Source: Diplonema japonicum (Eukaryota; Euglenozoa; Diplonemea; Diplonemida; Diplonemidae). Taken from it: a stretch of DNA of 64,000 nucleotides. The DNA is taken from the NCBI GenBank assembly GCA_964019335.1, contig OZ025697.1:472374-536373 (forward strand), in the 5' to 3' direction. The notes under the pieces are model-generated. The model ran no database searches, was not told the origin of the DNA, and worked only from the letters and a program-made list of their open reading frames with translations. Below are positions 53,408 to 61,809 of the stretch, piece by piece; within the stretch, counting starts at the first letter, position 1; every line of letters starts with the position of its first letter. Position numbers and translations under genes: made by a program.

Positions 53408-53857
53408 TTACATCAGGAGCTTGATGCCAAAGAACAAGTTGATCAGAAGGCCTCCAACAAAGAAGATAGCCCTGAAAGGCTGGAGCCCTAAGGCATAGCA
53501 AATTGCATGGAGGACACGTGTAGCACCATAGGCAAGGACCATCTGGGCCATTTCACCTGTGGGAGTACCAAACTGTAAGTTGGCAAAGGCTGCCAGGAGG
53601 AAGTAGGGTTCGTTCTCAATCGAATTGCTGACAATGCCATGCAATCTGTCAATGGTGCTGATAGCAGGGCCATAGGCCACAAGCATGACCCTAAACAGGT
53701 CACCCAGCCACTTTAGACCACCACCAGTAAAGGACGAATCCTCACTCGTCTTGAACCTGTTCGAGATGAACCTGTTTCTGATTGTGAGAACATGCACCAG
53801 TGCCATCTTCACAACAAGGACACCAACAACCGTTTTAAGAGCATCGTTGTAAGTCAT
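53408..53857 (-). CDS. MAPEG-family membrane protein (microsomal GST-like)
   Basis: Start at ATG 53857 (MTYNDALKTVVG), 16 nt after an AACACAG acceptor, gives 149 aa, the usual MAPEG length. Four hydrophobic segments; RLHGIVSNSIENEPYFLLAA fits the family's R...N..EN.P.F signature and ATRVLHAICY the third helix. MAPEG proteins conjugate glutathione to lipid hydroperoxides or make eicosanoid-type lipids in the ER membrane. The exact subtype is not predictable. It is the first gene of the minus-strand block, next to the repeat-rich region. Confidence 0.78.
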   Translation of the reverse strand: MTYNDALKTVVGVLVVKMALVHVLTIRNRFISNRFKTSEDSSFTGGGLKWLGDLFRVMLVAYGPAISTIDRLHGIVSNSIENEPYFLLAAFANLQFGTPTGEMAQMVLAYGATRVLHAICYALGLQPFRAIFFVGGLLINLFFGIKLLM

Positions 53858-53924
53858 CTTGGTATTTGTGTTTCTGTGTTGTTGTTTAAATGGAAAAGGG
53901 TCTCTTAATGAAGAAAACAAAGAA

Positions 53925-53986
53925 TATAAGAGTTAAAGGAGGTTGGCGACGCCCTGCACAAGAACTGTCTACTTGATTACAGGGGG
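53925..53986 (-). repeat. inverted copy of part of the about 300-bp repeat
   Basis: Read on the minus strand, this sequence closely matches the plus-strand segment at about 57610-57690 (CCTGTAATCAAGTAGACAG, then TTCTTGTGCAGGGC, then CCTCCTTTAACTC). It sits within 130 bp of the MAPEG start codon, so it may form part of its leader or promoter. Confidence 0.7.
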
Positions 53987-54301
53987 CATTGCAGCTGAGC
54001 AGTGTTGGTCCAGACCCTTGAGGGACTCAGGGGACTCCAAGGGACAGGACAGGAGTCCCCTGAAATTTTCAGGGGTCTGGAGGGGGAGGGGACTCAGGGG
54101 ACTGGAGGCACTCAAGGGACTGGAGGGGACTCAGGGGACTCTTGGGACCAAAAAATTTCTTTGTGTTTTTTGTGTCACAAAGGCCCAAATTTAGGCTGGG
54201 GCTTGCATTTTTTTGGTACTTTTGGTTTCAAAAGTTCAAAAAAAGAGGTCCTAGGTTTGAGTGGGATGTGAGGCAAGGCTCATACTACCTTGTTGTGACT
54301 A

Positions 54302-54358
<57 letters not shown>
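53987..54358 (+). mobile_element. SINE-like repeat, copy 1, with long poly-A tail
   Basis: About 318 bp (53987-54304) followed by an A run of roughly 54. The same sequence recurs at 56605-56922, offset 2618 bp, with no difference seen by eye. The front half is built of GGGACTCAGGGGACT-type tandem motifs; the back half holds GGCTGGGGCTTGCAT and CTACCTTGTTGTGACTATGT. A poly-A-ended, non-coding, repeated unit fits a SINE or other retroposed RNA. No clear target-site duplication was found. Confidence 0.65.
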
Positions 54359-54360
<2 letters not shown>

Positions 54361-54819
54361 AAAAAAATGTCAGGGGGTTTGGAGACCTGCTTTGAAAAAA
54401 ATATTAAAAAGAGGCCTGTACAATGCAAAAAAAAAAAAAAAAAAAAAAAAGTAAAAAAAGGGATGGGCAGTGTTGGCCAGACTGGTGGTCTGAGGGGTCT
54501 GGTCTACAAACCACCCCAACACCACAAATTTTCGACCACACCATGTGGTGTGTTGTGACATATTTTACACCATATTTCACATACCTGATGTTCCACATGA
54601 TGTATGCAACACAGGGTGCACAACACAGCACGTGTTTTATAACATGTACCACTATGCTGCACAGGGAAAAGCAGGTGTCACAATGTGCACCTCCTGGTGC
54701 ACAATATACAAAAAAAAAAAAAAAAAAAAAAAAAAACAATAAAATTTCAGTGTGCATGGGGGTGCTGACTGTTGGTAAAAAAAAAAAATAAAAAAATAAA
54801 ACTTTTATCTTCTTTTTCA

Positions 54820-55170
54820 GGTGGTGGGGATAACATGAAAATATAAGAAAAACATCAGATGTGTTGTTCGCTGTTGACCTCCTCATCTGAAACAGAATGC
54901 AGAAGAAGCTACAACTCGGCCGCCGGCCATCGTGATTAAGGAAATGATGCGGAACACAAAAAGCTACAACTCGGCCGTGGTGATTAAGGACACGATGCAG
55001 AACGCAGAAGAAGCTACAACCCGGCCGTGGTGGTTAAGGAAATGACACGGAATGCAAGAAGTTACAACCTGGCTGCAGTGATTAAGGGCACGATGTGGAA
55101 TGCAGAAGAAGCTACATCCCGGCCATGGTGATTAAGGAAACGATGCAGAACGTAGAAGAAGCCTATCCAA
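54820..55170 (+). repeat. short repeat module and tandem array of about 50-bp units
   Basis: Begins with the GGTGGTGGGGATAACATG motif shared with 57365, 57697, 57972 and 58489. From about 54900 five to six imperfect units follow, each containing GAAGCTACAACTCGGCC or a variant, then GTGATTAAGG and GATGCGGAAC. Unit length about 48-60 bp. An inverted fragment of the same unit is at 59170-59245. Confidence 0.65.
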
Positions 55171-55389
55171 ATACAACATTTGATGCGGAAAGCAGAAACA
55201 ACAGCTTGGTTTAGGTGTGCGAAAAAATGTGAGAAGACAAGAAAAAAAGAAGGGGAAAAAAAGAAAAGGTAAACACATCATGTATGTCAAAAAAAAATCA
55301 AGGATTTTTTTCTCTTTTTTTTTCCCATTTTTTTTTTTTTTTTTTCCAAAGGGAAAAAAAAAAAAAAAAAAAATTTGCAAAACTATCAA

Positions 55390-55510
55390 AATAATGACAG
55401 TGTTGGGGAGAGTCCTGTGAGTCCCATGAGTCCCATCGAGTCCCATCCTGTGGAGTCCCATGAGTCCCATCCAGGCCTGTATTCCGTTTTAGGGGACAGG
55501 ACAGGACTGA
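55390..55510 (+). repeat. GAGTCCCAT minisatellite
   Basis: Repeated GAGTCCCATGAGTCCCATC-type motifs with GGACAGGACAGGACTGACC at the end, similar in style to the front half of the SINE-like repeat. It directly precedes the LINE endonuclease remnant and may be its 5' leader. Confidence 0.5.
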
Positions 55511-55518
55511 CCAACACT

Positions 55519-56604
55519 GCATCATGTGCCTGCAAGAGACGTGGAACAAAAACCGCATCACAGTGACTGGGTACACTGCTACCAACAGAACAGAACAGTA
55601 CCCTGCTGAAAGGACAAGCCCATCGAGGGAGGCAGAGTTGCAACACTGGTCAAGGACACACTGATCACAAAACAAGGTGTCACCTACAAAGGAAAAGTGA
55701 CAGAGTGGATCAATGTAGTAGTGAAACAAGGCAATGGAGCAGACTTGACAATCTCAAATGTGTACAGACCATTGTTCACAAAGTCAAAAGAGGATGACAG
55801 GCAACATGATTTTGAGGCAACAGAGCTGCCATGTGGAGCAAACACATATGTGGTGGGAGACTTCAACCTTCACCATGAAGCCTGGGACCTGCAAGCACAG
55901 CCAGACCATGGTGGCACACTCTTATACCAGTGGCTGGCAGAAGTAGGAATGTGGATCCAGAACAACCCCAAGCAGCCAACGCAAATCCAAGCAAAGCAGA
56001 GGTCAAGTCTGGACATAGCAATTGCCCCACAAGGAGTAGCAGCAAGCTGGAACTACTCGAAAACTGTGGCTCAGACCACACACCCATCCTGATTACCTTA
56101 TGAAGGCACAATGCAAAAGCAAGGCACAGGAAAAAAGGTGTGGTGCTGGAACAAAGCAGACTGGGTCAGGTACATGGCATACATGGAAACGAAGGGAAAG
56201 AAGGTGCTGTGGTGCAATGAAGCACAGGAGGCACTCAACAGAATGACAGCTGCAATCCTGGAGGCAGCCAAGATGATGATACCATGGAAGTGGCAAGCCG
56301 TGAAGCAGAAGCAGAGCAAGTGCTGGTGGTTGGAGGAGATCCGGGAGGCGATTGGAGAGCAGAATGAGACGATCAGACAGGAAGAAGGAAGAGGTGACAG
56401 ACAAAGAGGTCAAGAAGGCAAAGGAGCAAGGGAGAAGGTGCAAAAACTAGTGGATGAGCAGAAGGAAGCACTGTGGAAGAAGGAGGTGGAAGGGTCAAAG
56501 GAAAGAACAGGAGCTGCAAGCTGATTGAAGGCAACAAAGCAATCTTTGCAGCAATGGAGCAAGCCAACATACTTGGGAAACATTATGCAGATGTGTGTAA
56601 GACC
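55519..56604 (+). mobile_element. broken non-LTR retrotransposon (endonuclease and linker part)
   Basis: Conceptual translation in shifting frames shows apurinic-like endonuclease motifs in order: IMCLQETW, ATLVKDTL, ISNVYRP, VVGDFNLHHEAWD, SLDIAIAP and SDHTPI. Frame changes are needed near 55625 and near 56055, so it cannot encode an intact protein. A basic, Trp-rich linker (56111-56520, with KADWVRYMAYM and SKCWWLEEI) follows, as between endonuclease and reverse transcriptase in LINE elements. The reverse transcriptase is absent: the element stops where the second SINE-like copy begins at 56605. Confidence 0.75.
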
Positions 56605-56932
56605 CATTGCAGCTGAGCAGTGTTGGTCCAGACCCTTGAGGGACTCAGGGGACTCCAAGGGACAGGACAGGAGTCCCCTGAAATTTTCAGGGGTCTGGAG
56701 GGGGAGGGGACTCAGGGGACTGGAGGCACTCAAGGGACTGGAGGGGACTCAGGGGACTCTTGGGACCAAAAAATTTCTTTGTGTTTTTTGTGTCACAAAG
56801 GCCCAAATTTAGGCTGGGGCTTGCATTTTTTTGGTACTTTTGGTTTCAAAAGTTCAAAAAAAGAGGTCCTAGGTTTGAGTGGGATGTGAGGCAAGGCTCA
56901 TACTACCTTGTTGTGACTATGTAAAAAAAAAA
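56605..56932 (+). mobile_element. SINE-like repeat, copy 2
   Basis: Matches 53987-54304 base for base as far as I can follow, but ends with an A run of only about 10 before different DNA. It cuts off the LINE remnant at its left end, implying later insertion, recombination or a shared 3' end. Confidence 0.65.
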
Positions 56933-57110
56933 CCACCAGTTCTACCAGTTCTGCCAAGTTCTGGTTCCACCATTCTGCCAAGTTCTGACTTTTCAGTTTG
57001 GTGGAAGGGAATGGAACGACCCACCCCTGCATGAGCAGAATCTGGTTACCAGTGTTGTTATGGGAAAAAACCCAGGGGGGCACAGGGCTGGGGCAGTGAT
57101 GGGTGAATCC
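56933..57110 (+). repeat. TTCTGCCAAGTTCTG repeat, copy 1
   Basis: Contains repeated TTCTGCCAAGTTCTG, then CAGTTTGGTGGAAGGGAATG and GAGCAGAATCTGGTTACC. A second copy is at 58926-59060. Ends with TTATGGGAAAAAACCCAGG, whose reverse complement recurs near 60178 and 60246. Confidence 0.6.
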
Positions 57111-57344
57111 TAATTAGGACTAGACCGGACTGGACTGGACCAGACTGGATCTGGCATGAATTTCGACCCAATTATGCCAGACAGTACAAGATACAACCAC
57201 AACACCACACCCCCCCCTTTTTTTTGCTGCAGAGTTCAAACGTATAAACAGATGTCTACAAGAAAAGATGTTACACAGGTACTGAGAGACGACAACAACA
57301 ACAAAAACAATGAGAAACAAAGAAGAAAAAAAAAAAAAAAAAAA

Positions 57345-58760
57345 AACCTTTATCTTCTTTTTCAGGTGGTGGGGATAACATGAAAATATAAGAAAAACAT
57401 CAGATGTGTTGTTTGCTGTTGACCTCCTCATTGGTCATCACCAAGCAAACCACACGAGCAGAATCTTGGTTACCCAGGGTGCCCCGGCTAGGGTTGAGCT
57501 GAACCCCACACACATTAAGGACACGACACAGAGCACAGAAGAAGCTACAACTCAGCCACAGTGATTAAGGACACGATGCAGAATGCAGAAGAAGCTACAA
57601 CCCGGCTGCAGTGCACCCCCTGTAATCAAGTAGACAGTTCTTGTGCAGGGCACTGCCAACACCAGCCTCCTTTAACTCTTGTATATTATTCTAAAGGTGG
57701 TGGGGATAGCATGAAAAAACATCAGATGTGTTGTTCACTGTTGACCTCCTCATCAGTCATCACCGGTAGCTCCCGAGTGGAAGAACATAATGCAGATGCT
57801 TAGGGTGACAAACAGGCAGCAAACTACACCACACACATTAAAGACATGACACGGAATGCAGAAGAAGCTACAACTCGGTTGTGGTGCACCCCTGTAATCA
57901 AGCAGACAGTTCTTGTGCAGGGCACCACCAACACCAGCCTTCAGTCTTTTAACTCATATATATATCATTCAGGTGGTGGGGATAACATGGAAATATAAGA
58001 AGTACATCAGATGTGTTGTTTGCTGTTGACCTCCATGTTGGTCATCACCAGTAGCACCCAAGTGGAGAACATAATGCAGATGCTCAGGGTGATGAATTGG
58101 CAGCAAACTGCATGAGTGCAGAATCTTGGTTACCCCAGGTTGCTATGGCTGGGGTTAAGCTGCACACTGCACACATTAAGAACACAACACAGAACACAGA
58201 AGAAGCTACAACTCAGCTGCAGTGCCCCCCTGTATCAAGTTAACAGTTCTTGTGCAGGCACCGCCAACACGATGAACAGGCATTTCCTCCATCCACTTGG
58301 CCAGTCATCACCTGTAGCTCCCTGAGTGGAAGAACAAATTGCAGATGCTCAGGGTGAGTAAACTACTTAGGGCACCAGCTGGGGTTGAGCTACACACTGT
58401 ATGCATTAAGGACACGACACGGAATGCAGAAGCGGCCAAGGTGCACCCCCTGTCACTGGTCTCCTTTACCTCTTTCATGTTATTTGGTGGTGGGGATCAC
58501 AGAAATATGGAAATATAAGAAGTACATCAGATGTGTTGTTCACTGTTGACCTCCATGTTGGTCATCACCAGTTGTGCCCGAGTGGAGGAACATATTGCAG
58601 ATGCTCAGGGTGATGAACTGGCAGCAAACTACACAGGCCCAGAATCTTAGTTACCAGGGCCATGGCTGGTGTTGAGCTGCACACTGCACACATTAAGGAC
58701 ATGACACGGAATATTGTGCTGTCAGTGTTGTGGTGATATAGTCACCACTTTCAACCTTGA
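57345..58760 (+). repeat. degenerate tandem array of about 280-330 bp units
   Basis: GGTGGTGGGGAT recurs at about 57365, 57696, 57972 and 58489. Each unit then carries ACATCAGATGTGTTGTT, CTGTTGACCTCC, GTCATCACC, CAGATGCTCAGGGTGA, GGCTGGGGTTGAGCTG, CACACATTAAGGACACGACA and TGTAATCAAGTAGACAG, with gaps and losses. Units are noncoding. Short AG-ended pyrimidine stretches (TTCTTTTTCAG) precede several GGTGGTGGGG motifs. Confidence 0.65.
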
Positions 58761-58925
58761 TAATGCAAAGAGGAAAAAAAACGGGGGGGGGGAAAACTAG
58801 TTTGACACTCCATTTGTTTGTGTGCACGAGCAGAATTTTACCTAATAAAATAGCTCATTACACTGCCATCAACTAGTTTTAGTCTCGACAATAATATTGT
58901 TAAAACAAAAAAAAAAAGTAAGGAA

Positions 58926-59160
58926 TTCCCTGTTCCACCAAGTTCTGGTTCTGCCATTCTGCCAAGTTCCGACTTTCAGTTTGGTGGAAGGGAATGGAAC
59001 AACCCAATCCTCACAAGCAGAATCTTGGTTACCCAGGATGCCCCGGCTGGGGTTGAGCTGAACACCACACACATTAAGGAATGACACGGAATGCAGAAGA
59101 AGCTACAACTCGGCTGTGGTGTACCCCCTGTAATCAAGTAGTCTTGTGCAGGTCCTTTAA
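58926..59160 (+). repeat. TTCTGCCAAGTTCTG repeat, copy 2, joined to the large unit
   Basis: Repeats 56933-57050 (CAGTTTGGTGGAAGGGAATG) and runs on into the CACACATTAAGGA and TGTAATCAAGTAG parts of the large unit, showing both belong to one larger composite element. Confidence 0.55.
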
Positions 59161-59169
59161 CTCATATAT

Positions 59170-59260
59170 CTCTCACCGCGGCCGGGTTGTAGCTTCTTCT
59201 GTGTTCCACATCGATCACCACAGCCAGGTTGTATTACATCCAAATACAACATTTCCAGAC
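59170..59260 (-). repeat. inverted fragment of the about 50-bp unit
   Basis: On the minus strand this reads CCAGGTTGTA-complement units matching 55009-55175, including CCAAATACAACATTT next to the array end, so it is an inverted copy of that array's edge. Confidence 0.55.
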
Positions 59261-59369
59261 ATTTGTACATACCTGCAGCTGCAGTGCACCAGAGTAGATA
59301 GGTGCAAATGGCTTGATGGAGCTGTGCATGTCTGTGGTATGAAGAAGAAGAAAAAGAAAAAAAAAAAAG

Positions 59370-59402
<33 letters not shown>

Positions 59403-59543
59403 GTTGTCCAAAAATATTTGAAAAAAAAGTGTTTGCAGGTGTGTCAAAAATTGCAGAAAATTTTTGAGTCTGGTCAGTCTGGCCGATCCAGTCAGTCCGG
59501 TAAAATGGGTACACCAGACTGGACCGGATTCACCCATCACTGG

Positions 59544-60153
59544 CTGGGGGGGTGGGGGGGGCAAAAAAATTTATTTTTCTAGGGACCCTCACTCATTTAG
59601 CACCCTCAAAACAGACTTTTTTGGAAATTTTTGGCCAAAAAAAATTGTTTTTTTTCCCAGGGGACCCCAAACTTGGAAAAATCACTTTAGGAATTTTCCT
59701 TAGGGTCTAAATGGCCACCTGAAAATCACAAAATCAAGCTTCATTTTAGAATGGTATTTTTGGAATTTTGGCCTAATTTTGGGTGATGATAAGCAAAATT
59801 CCCCTTGAAGTAGGTTTCCCAGCTGTGGTTACCTAATTGAATTTTTTTGTGCTTACTTTTTACTTCAGAATATAGTTTAGAGATGTGTATTCCACCTAAA
59901 CACCTTTCTGAACTTTTTGGTTTGCAGAAATGGTTTTTTAAGGTGTTTTTAATATAAATTTCATGATTTCTGGCTTTTTCCAGAAAAAAATTTTTGGGGT
60001 CAAAAATGGCCAAAGTGACCCCAAGTTTGGGGTCCCCTGGGAAAAAAAAAATTATTTTTTGGCCAAAAATTTCCAAAAAAGTCTGTTTTGAGGGTGCTAA
60101 ATGTGTGAGGGTCCTTAGAAAAAAATTTTTTTTTTTGCCCCCCACCCCCCCAG
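59544..60153. repeat. foldback element (imperfect inverted repeat)
   Basis: Left arm 59544-59690 and right arm about 60000-60153 are reverse complements with few differences (shared features: GGGACCCTCACTC against the right arm's GTGAGGGTCC, and CCCAGGGGACCCC). A spacer of about 310 bp lies between. Such a structure can be a foldback or MITE-like element. No transposase or clear target duplication is seen. Confidence 0.65.
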
Positions 60154-60560
60154 CCCCCCTGCCCCCCCCGTGCCCCCCTGGGTTTTTTCCCATAACACTG
60201 GCCCCCCCACCCCCCCACGCCCCCCTGCCCCCCCATGCCCCCCCTCCTGGGTTTTTTCCCATAACAACACTGTTCCCAGCTGTGGTCACCTAATTGAATT
60301 TTTTTTTTCTTCAAGGGATCAACTTTCTTCCGAAAATTTAAGATTTATATCATTCTACCACCTTTTTACTCACTTTTCAGGAAACACACAATTTCACACA
60401 TTTGAATTTATTCTTTAGTTTTTTTCTGAACCTATTTAATTTTTAAACCTAATAAAGAAAGTGTAAATCTCCTAATCAAGATTTTTTAGTCCCAGTGTTG
60501 CCAAAATGGGTTGAAAATTAAAGTACCCAGCTGTGGTTACTTAATCAAAAAAGAATTTAA
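59815..60560 (+). repeat. dispersed CCCAGCTGTGGTTACCTAAT motif
   Basis: CCCAGCTGTGG followed by T(C)ACCTAATTGAATTTT occurs near 59818 and 60272 and, diverged, near 60527. The middle copy follows two C-rich stretches with GGGTTTTTTCCCATAACA. Confidence 0.5.
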
Positions 60561-60888
60561 TAGCCCATTTAACCTATGTATTCAAACCTTTTACCCTTAC
60601 TTGGTTTTTTTTGTGGAATTTATTTCATTCTTTTGGTTCCTTGCCCAGCAATAGCAGTTGGTCTTTCCTCTTGGCTGCAATCTCCTTCACCTCCAGTGCT
60701 TGCCAACAATAGCAAAGTGTCAGTGGTGGCACCTTCTTCACCTCAATCCTGGGACCTTTCAACCCCAATATTGCCAGCCATGCCCCCTTTCCACCCAAGG
60801 TAGGCTATCAGGTAGTCTTTTCTGACAGATTTGCTGGTGCTATTGGGGTGTCTTGTTGGGTTAGGTTATTTTTTAAAACAACCAACCT

Positions 60889-61660
60889 GCCAATAAAGTA
60901 CAGTAAAAACAGGGGGGGGAAATACAAAGAATGAGAAAGGTAAGTTATAAAGGAAAGAAAAATGACAGATGGACCATTACTAGGCCAAGTACAGGTGCCC
61001 TTTGTGAAAAAAATCTTTTTTTCTGAGGTAAAATATCACTTTTCAGGTGTTTTTGACAATTTTTTTTGTGAGGAAAAAAATTCTTTGGGCCCTTTTTTTT
61101 GACCCATGACCATCTCACTTTCACTATTAGCCTCATTGAGGTCTAGAATAGGTATTTTTGAGGGAAAAAAATTTTTTTTGAGAAAAAATCAATTTAAGGG
61201 TGTTTTTGGCCACTTTTTTTGGGAGGAAAAACAATTTTTTTGGACACTATTTTTTTTTTTTTTTCCAGCACCCCATGCACCCAATAAAGTACAGTAAAAA
61301 AAGGGGGTAAATACAAAAAATGAGAAGGGTAAGTCATAAAGGAGAGAAAACCAACAGATAGACCATTACTAGGCCTGATATAGGTACCCTTATGGAAAAA
61401 AAATCAATTTTTCTGAGGTAAAAAACCACTTTTCAGGTGTTTTTGACCACTTGTTCATGTGAAAAATAATTTTTTTTGGGCACCTCTTTTTTTGACCCCC
61501 AAACATCTCACTTTCACCCCACTTCACTAAAAGCCTCTATTAAGGCCTAGGATAGGTACTTTTGGGAAAAAAATTTTTTTTTAGAAAAAAAATCAATTTT
61601 TGGGTGTCTTTGACAACTTTTTTTGGGTGGAAAAAAATTTTTTTTTTGCCCCCCACCCCC
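60889..61660 (+). repeat. two tandem copies of a 392-bp unit
   Basis: CCAATAAAGTACAGTAAAAA starts both copies, at 60889 and 61281. Shared parts include GACCATTACTAGGCC, CTGAGGTAAAA, CACTTTTCAGGTGTTTTTGA and CATCTCACTTTCAC. Copy 2 ends near 61660. Each unit holds several G-A-A-rich and T-rich runs and no ORF. Confidence 0.7.
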
Positions 61661-61809
61661 TGTGCCCCCCCGAAAATCTTGGGGGAACCCATTCTTGTAA
61701 CAACACTGGTGGCCACTGTGTCACATACTGCATGGCACCACTAAAATCGAGACAACTTTTTTATTTATTAACCTACAATCCTTCACATTATTACAGGGTG
61801 GGTTCAGAC

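Larger units (their letters stand above)
53858..61809. other. repeat-rich divergent strand-switch region
   Basis: Genes to the left are on the minus strand and genes to the right on the plus strand, so transcription diverges from this 8-kb block. It holds only repeats, a broken retrotransposon piece and homopolymer runs, listed separately. In lineages with one-way gene clusters such blocks hold transcription start sites; that role is inferred here. Confidence 0.6.

Noticed and set aside
54305-54358. Long A run as a telomere or assembly gap
   Set aside because: It directly follows a repeat that recurs with its own A run at 56923, so a retroposition-type tail explains it better.
54002-56889. 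Open frames of 80-95 codons inside the SINE-like repeats
   Set aside because: They arise from the GGGACTCAGGGGACT tandem motif (glycine/threonine repeats) and occur identically in both copies; no coding signs.
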